Of a stretch of 64,000 bases of DNA, positions 8,750 to 17,346 are shown in pieces (position 1 is the stretch's first letter; every line of letters begins with the position of its first letter). The stretch is from contig JAAETH010000426.1 in the NCBI GenBank assembly GCA_024228575.1, positions 1-64,000 of the forward strand. Reading direction: 5' to 3'. A program made the translations under genes and the position numbers. The stretch comes from Actinomycetes bacterium (GTDB lineage Bacteria > Actinomycetota > Acidimicrobiia > Acidimicrobiales > Poriferisodalaceae). The notes under the pieces were generated by a model that did not search any database, had not been told where the DNA came from, and saw only the letters and a list, made by a program, of their open reading frames with translations.

Positions 8750-9975
8750 GAATCCTGGTATCAGCTCTCTACTGCAAACCGAACAGCGGGTCCGAACAAG
8801 CCTACGGATGGTGGTGGGTCACCGAACTCGCAAGACACCACGATGTGGTGGTCATGACCGGCAGCGACCAGCGGCCAGCCATCGAAGAGGCCCTCGCCGA
8901 TCGCACCGACCTGCCCAGACTCCATTTCGAATACGTGACCAGTCTTGTGCGCCAGTCTCCATCGGGGACCGAGCAACGATTTGAACGCCTGGCTCAGTAC
9001 CTCTGGCAGCTCCTGGCAGCCCCCAGAGCCAGACAGGTCGCCCGCAGGTTTGAGCCCGATGTTGCCCATCACGTGACCAGCGGAACGTGGCGCCAGCCAA
9101 GTTGCCTGGCTGCAACAGACATCCCGTTCGCGATGGGGCCATTGGCCGGATCGGAACGCCTTCCAGCCGGCTTCGCCAAGGCCTTCGGCCGCGAAGCCCT
9201 TCTGCGAGACCGTCTCCGCGGAGCGGCGATCAGCGTCGCTCGCGTCGATCCGCTGGTCAACTTCAGCCTTCGTCGCAGCAAAGCAATCATCGCTGCTGGC
9301 ACTCACACCAAGCACGAAATGCAGCGTCGTTTCCCGGACAAGATCGCGACGTTCTCCCAGGTCTTCAGACATCCGGGGGTGGCGCCGGGTTCGGTGAGGA
9401 TTCGCTCGTGGACACCAGATGAGGAACTCCGCATCGTTTGGGTCGGTCGAATCGTTCCATCCAAAGGCCTCCAGATCCTGCTCGACGCCTTGTCCGACCC
9501 AAGGCTCCCGACACTGCGGCTCGATGTTCTCGGAGCCGGACCCGAGCGTGAACGGATGGAGGCTCTGACCCACGCCCTCGGATTGGAGGATCGCGTCCAC
9601 TTCCGCGGCCACGTGGATCATGTCGAGCTCTTCGACACGATCCACTCGGGGCACCTGTTCGTCTTCACCTCACTGCAGGAACTCATGGGTCAAGCGCTTT
9701 CGGAGGCCATGCAACTCGGCATCGGCTGCATCGTGTTCGACTATTCCGGCGCGAGCGTTCTCGCCGGCTCGAACGGGGCCGTGAAGGTTCCCATCAGATC
9801 CCCTCAACTCGCATCGAGTGATCTCGCAGATGCGATCGTTGACGTGATCGACAACAACAGTATCGACGAGTTGTCGCGTATGGCGCTGGATCGATTCGCG
9901 GCTCTCGCCGACGATGGGACCCCGCAGGAACGTATGGAGCGGCTGTATCGGTTCACGCTCGGCGAAACCAAGTGA
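8746..9975 (+). CDS. Glycosyltransferase family 4
   Basis: A 409-residue GT-B glycosyltransferase. The N-terminal acceptor domain has the glycine-rich opening PNSGSEQAYGWWW, typical of a GT4 subset. The C-terminal domain has WVGRIVPSKGLQILLDAL and the donor-site region FTSLQELMGQALSEAMQLG. It overlaps the genes on both sides (ATGA upstream, GTGA downstream), forming a tight GT-GT-sulfotransferase operon. The sugar donor and linkage are unknown. Confidence 0.88.
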   Translation: MRILVSALYCKPNSGSEQAYGWWWVTELARHHDVVVMTGSDQRPAIEEALADRTDLPRLHFEYVTSLVRQSPSGTEQRFERLAQYLWQLLAAPRARQVARRFEPDVAHHVTSGTWRQPSCLAATDIPFAMGPLAGSERLPAGFAKAFGREALLRDRLRGAAISVARVDPLVNFSLRRSKAIIAAGTHTKHEMQRRFPDKIATFSQVFRHPGVAPGSVRIRSWTPDEELRIVWVGRIVPSKGLQILLDALSDPRLPTLRLDVLGAGPERERMEALTHALGLEDRVHFRGHVDHVELFDTIHSGHLFVFTSLQELMGQALSEAMQLGIGCIVFDYSGASVLAGSNGAVKVPIRSPQLASSDLADAIVDVIDNNSIDELSRMALDRFAALADDGTPQERMERLYRFTLGETK

Positions 9976-10877
9976 CAGCTGAAGGCCTTCCCGATCTCGA
10001 CTTCTTCGTGATCGGCGCATACAAGGCTGCGACGACCACCCTTCACTACGCCCTGAGAAGCCATCCCGACGTGTTCGTCCCGAGGCGCAAGGAACCGTCG
10101 TACCTGGCCTATGTCGGGCTCTCGCCAGAAGAAGTGCGAACAAATCCTGCCCACTCAACGTCGGTCACGAGTCGCGACGAGTATCGATCCCTCTACGAGC
10201 GTCCCGAGTCGTCGACGCGGCTCTGCGGCGACGTTTCACCCGAATACTTGAAGAACGAACGTTGTGCCGCAACCATCAAGACCTACTACCCGCAAGCCCG
10301 ACTCATCGCTATCCTGCGAGAGCCCGTCTCAAGGGCCTTCAGCGACTACCTGATGTATCGCCGCGATGGCCTCGAGCCGCTCGACGAATTCGCGGCGGCC
10401 CTCGACGATCAGGCAAACCGATCTGGTCAAGCCAACGGCCAATACCTCGAAACCGGAATGTACGGCAAGCAGCTTGCCCGCTACTACGACCTGTTCGACG
10501 ATGACCAGATCCTCGTGCTCTTGCAGGAAGACCTGAAAAGCGACCGCGACATCGTTCTCGCGCGGCTCGCAGACTTCTTGAACATCTCGCCAACGGGCTT
10601 CGAGGACAGCCCCGACGAGTCGAACCGCAGCGGGGTACCGACCTCGACGATCGCCAAAGCCGCCTGGGCGGTTCGCCGAAGCCTGCGAGGAACAGCGAAG
10701 TACCTCCCTGAGGATGCGAAGAGGTTCATCGACCGACAGCTACAGAAGGGGCTCGATCGCCCCGAGCTGAGCCAGGCAGATCGGACTCGATTGGCCGGCT
10801 ACTTCTGGGACGACATCGAACGCGTGGAAGCGTTGACCGACCTCGACCTATCCCGTTGGAAGGTCACCGCCCCGTAG
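9972..10877 (+). CDS. Sulfotransferase (PAPS-dependent)
   Basis: A 301-residue protein starting at a GTG that overlaps the upstream stop by GTGA. The N-terminal 5'-phosphosulfate loop reads GAYKAATTTLH (residues 15-25). The 3'-phosphate-binding motif is in ILREPVSRAFSDY, with the expected Arg and Ser. These are the two PAPS-binding signatures of the Sulfotransfer superfamily. It is coupled to two glycosyltransferases, so the likely acceptor is a glycan hydroxyl. The 3' end overlaps the convergent O-antigen-ligase-like gene by 14 bp. Confidence 0.88.
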   Translation: MTAEGLPDLDFFVIGAYKAATTTLHYALRSHPDVFVPRRKEPSYLAYVGLSPEEVRTNPAHSTSVTSRDEYRSLYERPESSTRLCGDVSPEYLKNERCAATIKTYYPQARLIAILREPVSRAFSDYLMYRRDGLEPLDEFAAALDDQANRSGQANGQYLETGMYGKQLARYYDLFDDDQILVLLQEDLKSDRDIVLARLADFLNISPTGFEDSPDESNRSGVPTSTIAKAAWAVRRSLRGTAKYLPEDAKRFIDRQLQKGLDRPELSQADRTRLAGYFWDDIERVEALTDLDLSRWKVTAP

Positions 10878-12267
10878 CCCGAGCGGGCAGCGACTCGACG
10901 TCCTCGTCGAGGTCCACCGCCCCATCGTCGGGATCGTGTCTCGCGTAGACAAGCACGATGCCGACGGCCACACCAAATGCAGTCGCTTGTCGGAACTGGT
11001 CGAGGGCAGACTCGACCTGGCCCTTCGTCAAGATGGCGACGAGCGCGAGGAAGGCAGACAACAACGCCGCCGCGTGCACCCCATCGAGTTCGAGCCACCG
11101 CTTCCAGCAGGTGATGAACGTGACCGCCAGCGCACCCACGAACAGGATCAGCCCGGGAAGCCCAGAACGTAGCGCTATGTCCAACGTGACGTTGTGAGAC
11201 GCTGCCTGGCCGGCCTCGTCTGGCCATCTCGCCGGGACATCGAGAAGGTGACCGACGCCCTGACCGATAAGGGGCGACTCCTGAACGAGACCCACAGCGT
11301 CGGCCCACAGGATGCGACGAATCTCGGTGGTGCGCCCCTGAGCATCGGAGAACAGGGCCTGTTCGAACGAATCGACCAGTTCGAGTTCTTCGCCAACAAC
11401 AACTTGACCCATCAGGCCAATACCGACGGCCGCAACGGCAAACAGGGTCAGCTCGGTACCCGTCACCTTGATGCGGCTGCGCCAAGAGTTCGTGAGGCTG
11501 ACGACCGCCAGGGCCCCGAGCATCATCCCGACCGCCACGATCGAAGCCGCCTGGGTCTGGAGGAGGGGATTCAGAACCAGCAGTACGCCACCTGTCGCCG
11601 ACATCAGCTCACGCTCACTGGACATGAGCTGGTGCATGAGCACATAGATCCCGAGGCAGGCGAGGATGAGAGAAGCCTCGGCGCTGATGATGCCGAGTTG
11701 GGGCGCTCCGATCAGTGGCACGTCGAACGCGATGTGGCCGACGGTGAACCGAAACCCGTAGACAAATAGGGCGGCTGCGAGCGCAACCTTGCCGATGTGA
11801 CGGTTCGCCTTTTCCAGTGCCGCGGTCGAGGGCTTGAGTCCGCCGACCAGGATCATCACGCCGATTATGAGGGATATGCCCCTGAACTGGTTGACGAGAC
11901 GCGCGGTGTCGTTGTTCTGCACATACCCCCAGTACGCGCCGACGGTGTACCAGACGTAGAACAGCAACCACGTGAGCGCAAAGCGCGAGATATGGGCAAT
12001 TTGGGTTCGTACCAGGAGCCTGGCCGTCAGCGCCATGGGAAGCAGCAGGTCGATCGGGCGAACATCGAGAGGGCCGAGTGGGATGCGCCAGATGCCGATC
12101 GGCACGTTGGTCGACGCTCTTTGAACGAGGGCCTCCAGCAGCGCCACGCCGAGAACGAGGGCAACCGAGCGCCCCGAGCGCCCCTCGGCCTCCCAACGGA
12201 TCATGAGAAGCAGTAGACCAAGGCCCGCAAAGGCTGCGAGTAGGAGGTAGATGAGAGTCGTCAACAT
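10864..12267 (-). CDS. O-antigen ligase/polymerase-like membrane protein
   Basis: A 467-residue polytopic membrane protein with roughly ten to twelve hydrophobic segments. A longer extracytoplasmic loop around residues 295-360 contains SPLIGQGVGHLLD and SHNVTLDIALRSGLPG. The xGxG and H-N-xx-L pattern is characteristic of the Wzy_C/WaaL superfamily, which polymerises or ligates undecaprenyl-linked glycans outside the membrane. In an actinobacterium without LPS it more likely polymerises an exopolysaccharide or attaches it to the envelope (inference). The C-terminal 25 residues are acidic and cytoplasmic. Confidence 0.8.
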   Translation of the reverse strand: MLTTLIYLLLAAFAGLGLLLLMIRWEAEGRSGRSVALVLGVALLEALVQRASTNVPIGIWRIPLGPLDVRPIDLLLPMALTARLLVRTQIAHISRFALTWLLFYVWYTVGAYWGYVQNNDTARLVNQFRGISLIIGVMILVGGLKPSTAALEKANRHIGKVALAAALFVYGFRFTVGHIAFDVPLIGAPQLGIISAEASLILACLGIYVLMHQLMSSERELMSATGGVLLVLNPLLQTQAASIVAVGMMLGALAVVSLTNSWRSRIKVTGTELTLFAVAAVGIGLMGQVVVGEELELVDSFEQALFSDAQGRTTEIRRILWADAVGLVQESPLIGQGVGHLLDVPARWPDEAGQAASHNVTLDIALRSGLPGLILFVGALAVTFITCWKRWLELDGVHAAALLSAFLALVAILTKGQVESALDQFRQATAFGVAVGIVLVYARHDPDDGAVDLDEDVESLPARATGR

Positions 12268-12351
12268 GTGATAGCGAGCCGGGCTGCCGTACCACCTGAG
12301 GAAGGCCAGCGGCGACTCACCAGAGGAGGGTACCGCTATTGGACGCTTGAA

Positions 12352-14331
12352 TCAGCCTGCAGCAAAGCCGACTACGGGTGAGGCAGCATCGTAGGCATGC
12401 CCGACCTGGGGTGCATCTCCGAAGGCATAGACGAGACCTTGCTGATCCACAACCCAGTAGCCGTCGCCCGATGCGGTCGGCTCGAGGTGGACGGCGTTCG
12501 GTTGACCACAACCCTCATGTTCGGGGATCGAGCCGTGGAAGGGGACTCCGAAAGCGAATACGCCACCATCGGCCGCGTACAACCAGTAGCCGGTTTCCGA
12601 AGAGGGAACGGCCATTGCGACAACAGGTGCCGCCAGATCCCATCCCCCCGTCGAGCCGGCGAACAATGCCCGACCGAAAGCGAAGACTCCGCCGTCGCTG
12701 CCCACCAGCCAGTATCCGTCTCCGGTGCGATTGGCTGCGATGCTGATGACCGGGGCCTCGAGGTCAATCCCGCCCATCGATCCGAGGAACGGAAGACCGA
12801 AGGCGAACACGCCACCATCGGACCCCACAACCCAGTACCCGCCGTCGGTGGCCGGGGATGCAACACCTCGTGCCGGAGCCGCCAGCGGGACCGCCGACAG
12901 GTCTCCATGGGAAACGGCATCGCCGAAGGGGTGTACTCGTCCATCTGCAGCCAGGATCCAGTACCCGGCCCCAGATGAGGTCGCTTCGATGGACACGGCT
13001 GCGGTACCGGAGTTTCGGATGTCTCCGAGGAACGGAACACCCACGGCATCGACTCGACCATCGGAACGCAGCACCCAGTAGCCACTGTTGGTCGACCCCG
13101 TGCTGCGCTGAGCCGCCGGTGCACAGACGCGTCCAATCGGATGGTCGAGACCGGCCGATGGCGTCGTTGGGGTCGGCTTGGCCGTCGTTGGGGTCGGCTT
13201 AGCCGTCGTTGGGGTCGGCTTGGCCGTCGTCGCAGTCGGCTTGGCCGTCGTCGCAGTCGGCTTAGCCGTCGTCGCAGTCGGCTTAGCCGTCGTCGCAGTC
13301 GGCTTAGCCGTCGTTGGGGTCGGCTTGGCCGTCGTTGGGGTCGGCTTGGCCGTCGTCGCAGTCGAAGATGGCACCGACGGCGCGTTCCCGAACAGCTGCT
13401 TGAACAGCGCAGCCGACTTCTTGAAGGGTGTATCGGAGTTGCTCAATCCGAAGTAGCCCTGGCTGTTTTGGGCGCTTTCGAAGTAGTTGGCGAATGCGAC
13501 CCGATCACTTCTCGCCACAAGCCAGTCATAGAAGTTCTGGATGAACAGGGTGTTGTCCGGATCGACGCCGGTGTAGTGGTTGGTCGTCACCGACCACTCG
13601 GCGAAGCCAATCTTCTTGTTGTGAGCGGCTGTGAACTCGTCGAGCCACCGCAAGCTCGTACCGTAGGTGGACGACATACGCTCCCAGCGTTCGACTGGGT
13701 CGGCCTCCTTGACCCACGACGAGCGGTCATAGAAGGACAAGCCAACGATGTCCACGTAGGCGTCTCCGGGATAGGCCGCCACGTCCACCTCGGGGACGCG
13801 CTTCGCAACGTCCCACATGAACTGGAAGTTCTGGTTCGGCATCGATCTGAAGATGCCAACGATGCGGCGGAAGTAGTCGCGATAACCCGTTGGGTTGTCG
13901 CCCCAAGCCCAATCGAACCACGGTCCGTTGGCTTCCCAGCCAAGTCGGATGATGCCATCGGGATCGTTCTGAGAGATGCGGCTCGCTATCGCGCGCCAGT
14001 ATTCGTCGTAGCTGCCCGCGTTGCCCTTCGTGATGGTCGCGTCCGACGGGAGCATCTCGACGCTATAGACGGCCGTGCGAGAGGATCCCCTCCAGCTGCC
14101 CGATGCCCAACCGGCCTGCTGCTCCATGTTCGCCCAGGTCCCACCACCAACAAAAGCGGTCACATGAGTCACATCGCGCCCAAGCCAGGCTTCGTAGCTG
14201 GCTACTTTCGACTCGCTTCCGGCGAGAACACCAAGTGGAGGCAGCTTCGCACCCGCAGCTTCGGATGGCGCGGCGAATGCGAGAGACGACGCGAGGATGA
14301 CGGTTGAAAGCAGGGCGAGGCGGATCTTCAT
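12352..14331 (-). CDS. Secreted GH26-like glycoside hydrolase with repeat linker and six-repeat C-terminus
   Basis: A 659-residue protein. Residues 1 to about 25 are a signal peptide ending in SEAA. Residues about 30-310 resemble GH26 endo-mannanases/glucanases: candidate acid/base Glu in RLGWEANGPWFDW and candidate nucleophile Glu in KIGFAEWSV, with the conserved-type NPDGIIRLGWE and WDEFTAAHNKK surroundings. Residues about 326-390 are nine TTAKPT(P/A) heptapeptides. Residues about 400-659 are six repeats such as GYWLVGSDGGVFAFG. It could cleave or remodel a mannan- or glucan-like surface polymer, perhaps the one made by the surrounding genes. Catalytic assignment is by motif only. Confidence 0.85.
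   Translation of the reverse strand: MKIRLALLSTVILASSLAFAAPSEAAGAKLPPLGVLAGSESKVASYEAWLGRDVTHVTAFVGGGTWANMEQQAGWASGSWRGSSRTAVYSVEMLPSDATITKGNAGSYDEYWRAIASRISQNDPDGIIRLGWEANGPWFDWAWGDNPTGYRDYFRRIVGIFRSMPNQNFQFMWDVAKRVPEVDVAAYPGDAYVDIVGLSFYDRSSWVKEADPVERWERMSSTYGTSLRWLDEFTAAHNKKIGFAEWSVTTNHYTGVDPDNTLFIQNFYDWLVARSDRVAFANYFESAQNSQGYFGLSNSDTPFKKSAALFKQLFGNAPSVPSSTATTAKPTPTTAKPTPTTAKPTATTAKPTATTAKPTATTAKPTATTAKPTPTTAKPTPTTAKPTPTTPSAGLDHPIGRVCAPAAQRSTGSTNSGYWVLRSDGRVDAVGVPFLGDIRNSGTAAVSIEATSSGAGYWILAADGRVHPFGDAVSHGDLSAVPLAAPARGVASPATDGGYWVVGSDGGVFAFGLPFLGSMGGIDLEAPVISIAANRTGDGYWLVGSDGGVFAFGRALFAGSTGGWDLAAPVVAMAVPSSETGYWLYAADGGVFAFGVPFHGSIPEHEGCGQPNAVHLEPTASGDGYWVVDQQGLVYAFGDAPQVGHAYDAASPVVGFAAG
13163..13351. 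repeat. Nine tandem 21-bp repeats (TTAKPTP/A linker)
   Basis: Nine exactly contiguous 21-bp units (consensus GTCGTTGGGGTCGGCTTGGC plus C on the plus strand). They alternate between a TTGGG and a TCGCA variant and encode the seven-residue linker of the minus-strand GH26-like protein. Frame is preserved; a partial tenth unit follows at 13352. Copy number could vary by slippage. Confidence 0.92.
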
Positions 14332-14369
14332 ATCTCTCGTGGGAGTTGTCGTTACCGAACTGTGATGAC

Positions 14370-14387
14370 TGTAACGAAATTGTTACA
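14370..14387. promoter_or_regulatory. Inverted repeat TGTAAC-N6-GTTACA upstream of the GH26-like gene
   Basis: The arms TGTAAC and GTTACA are perfect 6-bp complements around GAAATT, 39 bp upstream of the minus-strand ATG at 14331. Another GTTAC lies at 14351-14355, giving three GTAAC half-elements in about 37 bp. Clustered GTAAC elements recall MtrA-type binding sites of actinobacterial cell-envelope genes; that link is inference. Confidence 0.45.
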
Positions 14388-14476
14388 TAGATGCAACCGA
14401 ATTTCTCACAGACCGTCACGCGCGCCCACCTGGTGTGTCGATGTTGGGTCGTTGAAGGGACTCAATGCCCGTCGAC

Positions 14477-14500
14477 AGCGTTCACTCTAGAGTGAACGCT
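14477..14500. promoter_or_regulatory. Perfect 24-bp palindrome, candidate operator
   Basis: The sequence from 14477 to 14500 is a perfect palindrome with half-site AGCGTTCACTCT and no spacer or mismatch. It lies in the divergent region between the GH26-like gene and the sulfotransferase, 36 bp before the ATG at 14537. There is no T-run after it, so an operator for a dimeric repressor (TetR-like geometry) is more likely than a terminator. Confidence 0.55.
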
Positions 14501-14536
14501 TCCCAGATGAAAGCCCAAACCCGTACCCTCGCGACA

Positions 14537-15478
14537 ATGACCTCTCCGTCTGCGGCCGCACGGCCCGTACTCATCACCGGAGCAAACCGCAGCGGCACCA
14601 CTTGGGTCGGCGACATGCTCTGTCGTGGAGACGGAATCGTGTACATGCACGAGCCCTTCAACCCCCAGGTCAGGCCGCAGTGGTTCACAGGCTTGCCCTT
14701 CGAAAGAACTCAGTACATAGACGACTCGAATGCCGATCTCTACAAACAGCGGCTGGAAGGACTCGTCAGTGCCAGGCCTCCGTGGCGGCATCTGTTGAGC
14801 GACATGGGTTCAGCTTCCTCGGTTCGTGGGGCCAAGACCCTGAACGACATTTCGAGGAGCGTCCGCAAGGGTGCCCGTCTCGTCTTGAAGGATCCGTTGG
14901 CGGTGTTTGCCTCCAAACACCTCAGCTCGGCCTACGAGGTCGATGTGGTCGTTTGTGTCCGACAACCCACCGCCTATGCGGGATCGCTGAAGCGGATGGG
15001 CTGGGCATTCGATTTCGGCAACTGGACGCGTCAGTCCCAGTTCCTGGAAGGTCCGGCACAGCCTTGGGCCGAGGAGATCGAGCGAGCAGCCAACTCGTCA
15101 ATCGACCTGGTCGATACCGCAATTCTGCGATGGAAGGTCACCTATTCGATCCTCGACCGATGGCGCAGGGAGGATCCCCGCTGGACGGTTGTGGATCACT
15201 CGACGCTCGCCAAGGATCCCGAGCGAGGGTTCGAGGATCTGTATGCCACCCTGAAGATTCCCTTTGTTGACGGAGTCCGCCACGAGATCGTCAAGGTCAA
15301 CGCTCCGGGCAACACGTTCCTTGTGGCGGACCATGACAAGGGCGGAACCGAGCGCGACTCGGCGGCCACGATCGACACCTGGAAGAGCCGCCTGACACCT
15401 GCCGAAGTCGAGCGAGTACTCGAAGCGACCGCCGGGGTCGCCCACGCATACGCCGACATCGGCAGCGACGACTGGTAG
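14537..15478 (+). CDS. Sulfotransferase family protein
   Basis: A protein of 313 residues from the ATG at 14537. The PAPS loop is ITGANRSGTTWVGDML (residues 13-28). A 3'-phosphate-type motif occurs in VVCVRQPTAYAGSLKRMG. In-frame ATGs at 14507 and 14465 also exist; the latter has a GAAGGG before it. I prefer 14537 because the upstream stretch contains the perfect palindrome at 14477-14500 and atypical TCT/AGA codons, but the start is unsure. The substrate is unknown. It ends 16 bp from the convergent DUF4012 gene and is the second of three sulfotransferases in this region. Confidence 0.85.
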   Translation: MTSPSAAARPVLITGANRSGTTWVGDMLCRGDGIVYMHEPFNPQVRPQWFTGLPFERTQYIDDSNADLYKQRLEGLVSARPPWRHLLSDMGSASSVRGAKTLNDISRSVRKGARLVLKDPLAVFASKHLSSAYEVDVVVCVRQPTAYAGSLKRMGWAFDFGNWTRQSQFLEGPAQPWAEEIERAANSSIDLVDTAILRWKVTYSILDRWRREDPRWTVVDHSTLAKDPERGFEDLYATLKIPFVDGVRHEIVKVNAPGNTFLVADHDKGGTERDSAATIDTWKSRLTPAEVERVLEATAGVAHAYADIGSDDW

Positions 15479-15494
15479 CTGCCCCAACCTCGAG

Positions 15495-17258
15495 CTAGAG
15501 CTCCGAAACCAGCACGGTTTCGGACAGGCCGTCGCGTCGGGACTCCCCACCGATCACCCAGGTCTCGATGGGAAAGCGGGCCGATGGTTCGAGGGTCAAT
15601 TCGGTGACCCGGTTCGGGAGATCGAATCGGACAATGACCACGGCTGACGAACCGCGCTCGATCAGCACTTCCGTGCCGACGACGCGCGTAGGCCCGTCTG
15701 GTCCGGCAACGGAGAGATCGTCGACATCGTCGATGCTGACGTTGATGGCAGCGCCCGGAACATTGAACGTGACAATTCCACGGTAGGCACCAGCGGGGGT
15801 GATGCTTCCCTGGACGGGCCCCTCGACGTATTGAGGCTGGCCCACGGGCGTGCGATTGGTGATGGTCGTCGTAAGTGTCACCGTTGCGAATCGGTCACCC
15901 TCACGGACCGCCGCTATCTCGGTACGAAGGTTCGTGAAGTAGTCGAGCTTGTTTGGCCCACGATTGATGAGAGACACAGCAATCGTCCGATCATCGAGGG
16001 CGCCGGATACGCCCACTCGTTCCCACACCTGCTGTCGATCCGTGTCGGCACTCCAGATCAGTAGGTGCCGGCCATCGACTACATCGCGTAGCTGATCGAA
16101 CAGCCGAGCTACGTCGATGTCGGCCGTGAACAACTTCTGCACGACGTTGGGCGCTACATCGGCCAGGCTGTCACGCCTCAGAACCTGATCACCCGTACCG
16201 GGCAGCGAGCCCTGATACTGGCCGTTGAGGAACAGCTCGATGACGTTCTGGGCGTCGACCGTGCCAATGGATGTCTCAACAGGGCCAGTGAGCCGGAGAA
16301 TGGTCCGCAGCGCAAACGGATCGACAACCACGATTCCCTCGGCCAGCTGGTCGCTTTGAGCATTCCACATGGCGACAGCGTGTTCGGCCGTGGCCGGGAA
16401 CCGCGGCGACATCCAGTTCAACAGCCAGTTCTGACCATCGGTGAGCCAGCCCCACCTCGAGCGAAGGTCGGCGTCGGGGATTGCGACCGGACTACCGAGG
16501 TTGCGCGTCCAAGACGGGGTCATCTCGGTGACAAGGACACCACCAGAGCCGGCCACTATCTCTCCAGCGCTGAGCACCAGTCCAGACCCGGCGCGCATTT
16601 CGGCATTGTTCGCAGCGCCCAAGACGTACCGGCTCGGACCGTCGAGAAGGGCGGCCACCTCGCCGGCAACCTCTGAGCCGACCTCCATGGTGTGGAGTCC
16701 TTCTTCGATCGCGTCAGACAGATCTGTGCGAACCTCGCGAAGCTGCGAGAGCAGGTTCTCCTCGGGGCCGAGATCGAGAGAGCCAAGCGTTGCATGAGCC
16801 TCGGCCATCTGAGCCGCGAGCAACCGCAACGTGGCGACCCTCTTGTCGGCCGCCTGGAGGCCCGGACCCGCTTCATCGATGACCACGAGAAGGTCGTCGA
16901 CCACGCCGATCATCTGCGAACCGGACTCGGAGAGAGCATCGGCCGAACGAACCTGTCTGCCGACAAAGGGCACGATCCTCACCGGTGCCATCAGTGGGCC
17001 GGAGAGACTCGAGTGGACTTTTTCGAGCGAGGAGCGCACAGAGGCGATGTCGGCGTCGAATTGATCGTCGCCGGCCATCCAAGCCCGATAGTCGAGGTCC
17101 ACGGAATCGAGCGCACCGCGAGCGTCGCTCGCGGCACTGACAGCACGCGTCAGTCGATATCCCGCGAACACGCACCACAACAGGAGGACGAGGATGAGGA
17201 AGTTGACGACATTTCGACGGCTGAACCCCTGCCATCCGCCGACCTGAGACGAAGTCAT
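15495..17258 (-). CDS. DUF4012 membrane-anchored protein
   Basis: A 587-residue protein with one N-terminal transmembrane helix (about residues 18-38, VVNFLILVLLLWCVFAGYR) after a short positive cytoplasmic tail, then a large extracytoplasmic region. Residues about 75-200 are helical and likely coiled coil. The core contains RYVLGAANNAEMRAGSG, the recognisable DUF4012 signature, followed by VVVDPFALRTILRLTGPV. Family members are common in actinobacterial polysaccharide loci and share distant features with LytR-CpsA-Psr-associated genes, but no biochemical role is established. The position here suggests a part in glycan export or attachment. Confidence 0.87.
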   Translation of the reverse strand: MTSSQVGGWQGFSRRNVVNFLILVLLLWCVFAGYRLTRAVSAASDARGALDSVDLDYRAWMAGDDQFDADIASVRSSLEKVHSSLSGPLMAPVRIVPFVGRQVRSADALSESGSQMIGVVDDLLVVIDEAGPGLQAADKRVATLRLLAAQMAEAHATLGSLDLGPEENLLSQLREVRTDLSDAIEEGLHTMEVGSEVAGEVAALLDGPSRYVLGAANNAEMRAGSGLVLSAGEIVAGSGGVLVTEMTPSWTRNLGSPVAIPDADLRSRWGWLTDGQNWLLNWMSPRFPATAEHAVAMWNAQSDQLAEGIVVVDPFALRTILRLTGPVETSIGTVDAQNVIELFLNGQYQGSLPGTGDQVLRRDSLADVAPNVVQKLFTADIDVARLFDQLRDVVDGRHLLIWSADTDRQQVWERVGVSGALDDRTIAVSLINRGPNKLDYFTNLRTEIAAVREGDRFATVTLTTTITNRTPVGQPQYVEGPVQGSITPAGAYRGIVTFNVPGAAINVSIDDVDDLSVAGPDGPTRVVGTEVLIERGSSAVVIVRFDLPNRVTELTLEPSARFPIETWVIGGESRRDGLSETVLVSEL

Positions 17259-17346
17259 AGACGAGTCAATAGCCTATCGACCACAACCGACCAGCCGACA
17301 GGCACCCGAGACTGATTCATGCCGTCCGTCCGGCTCGAAGGAAACC

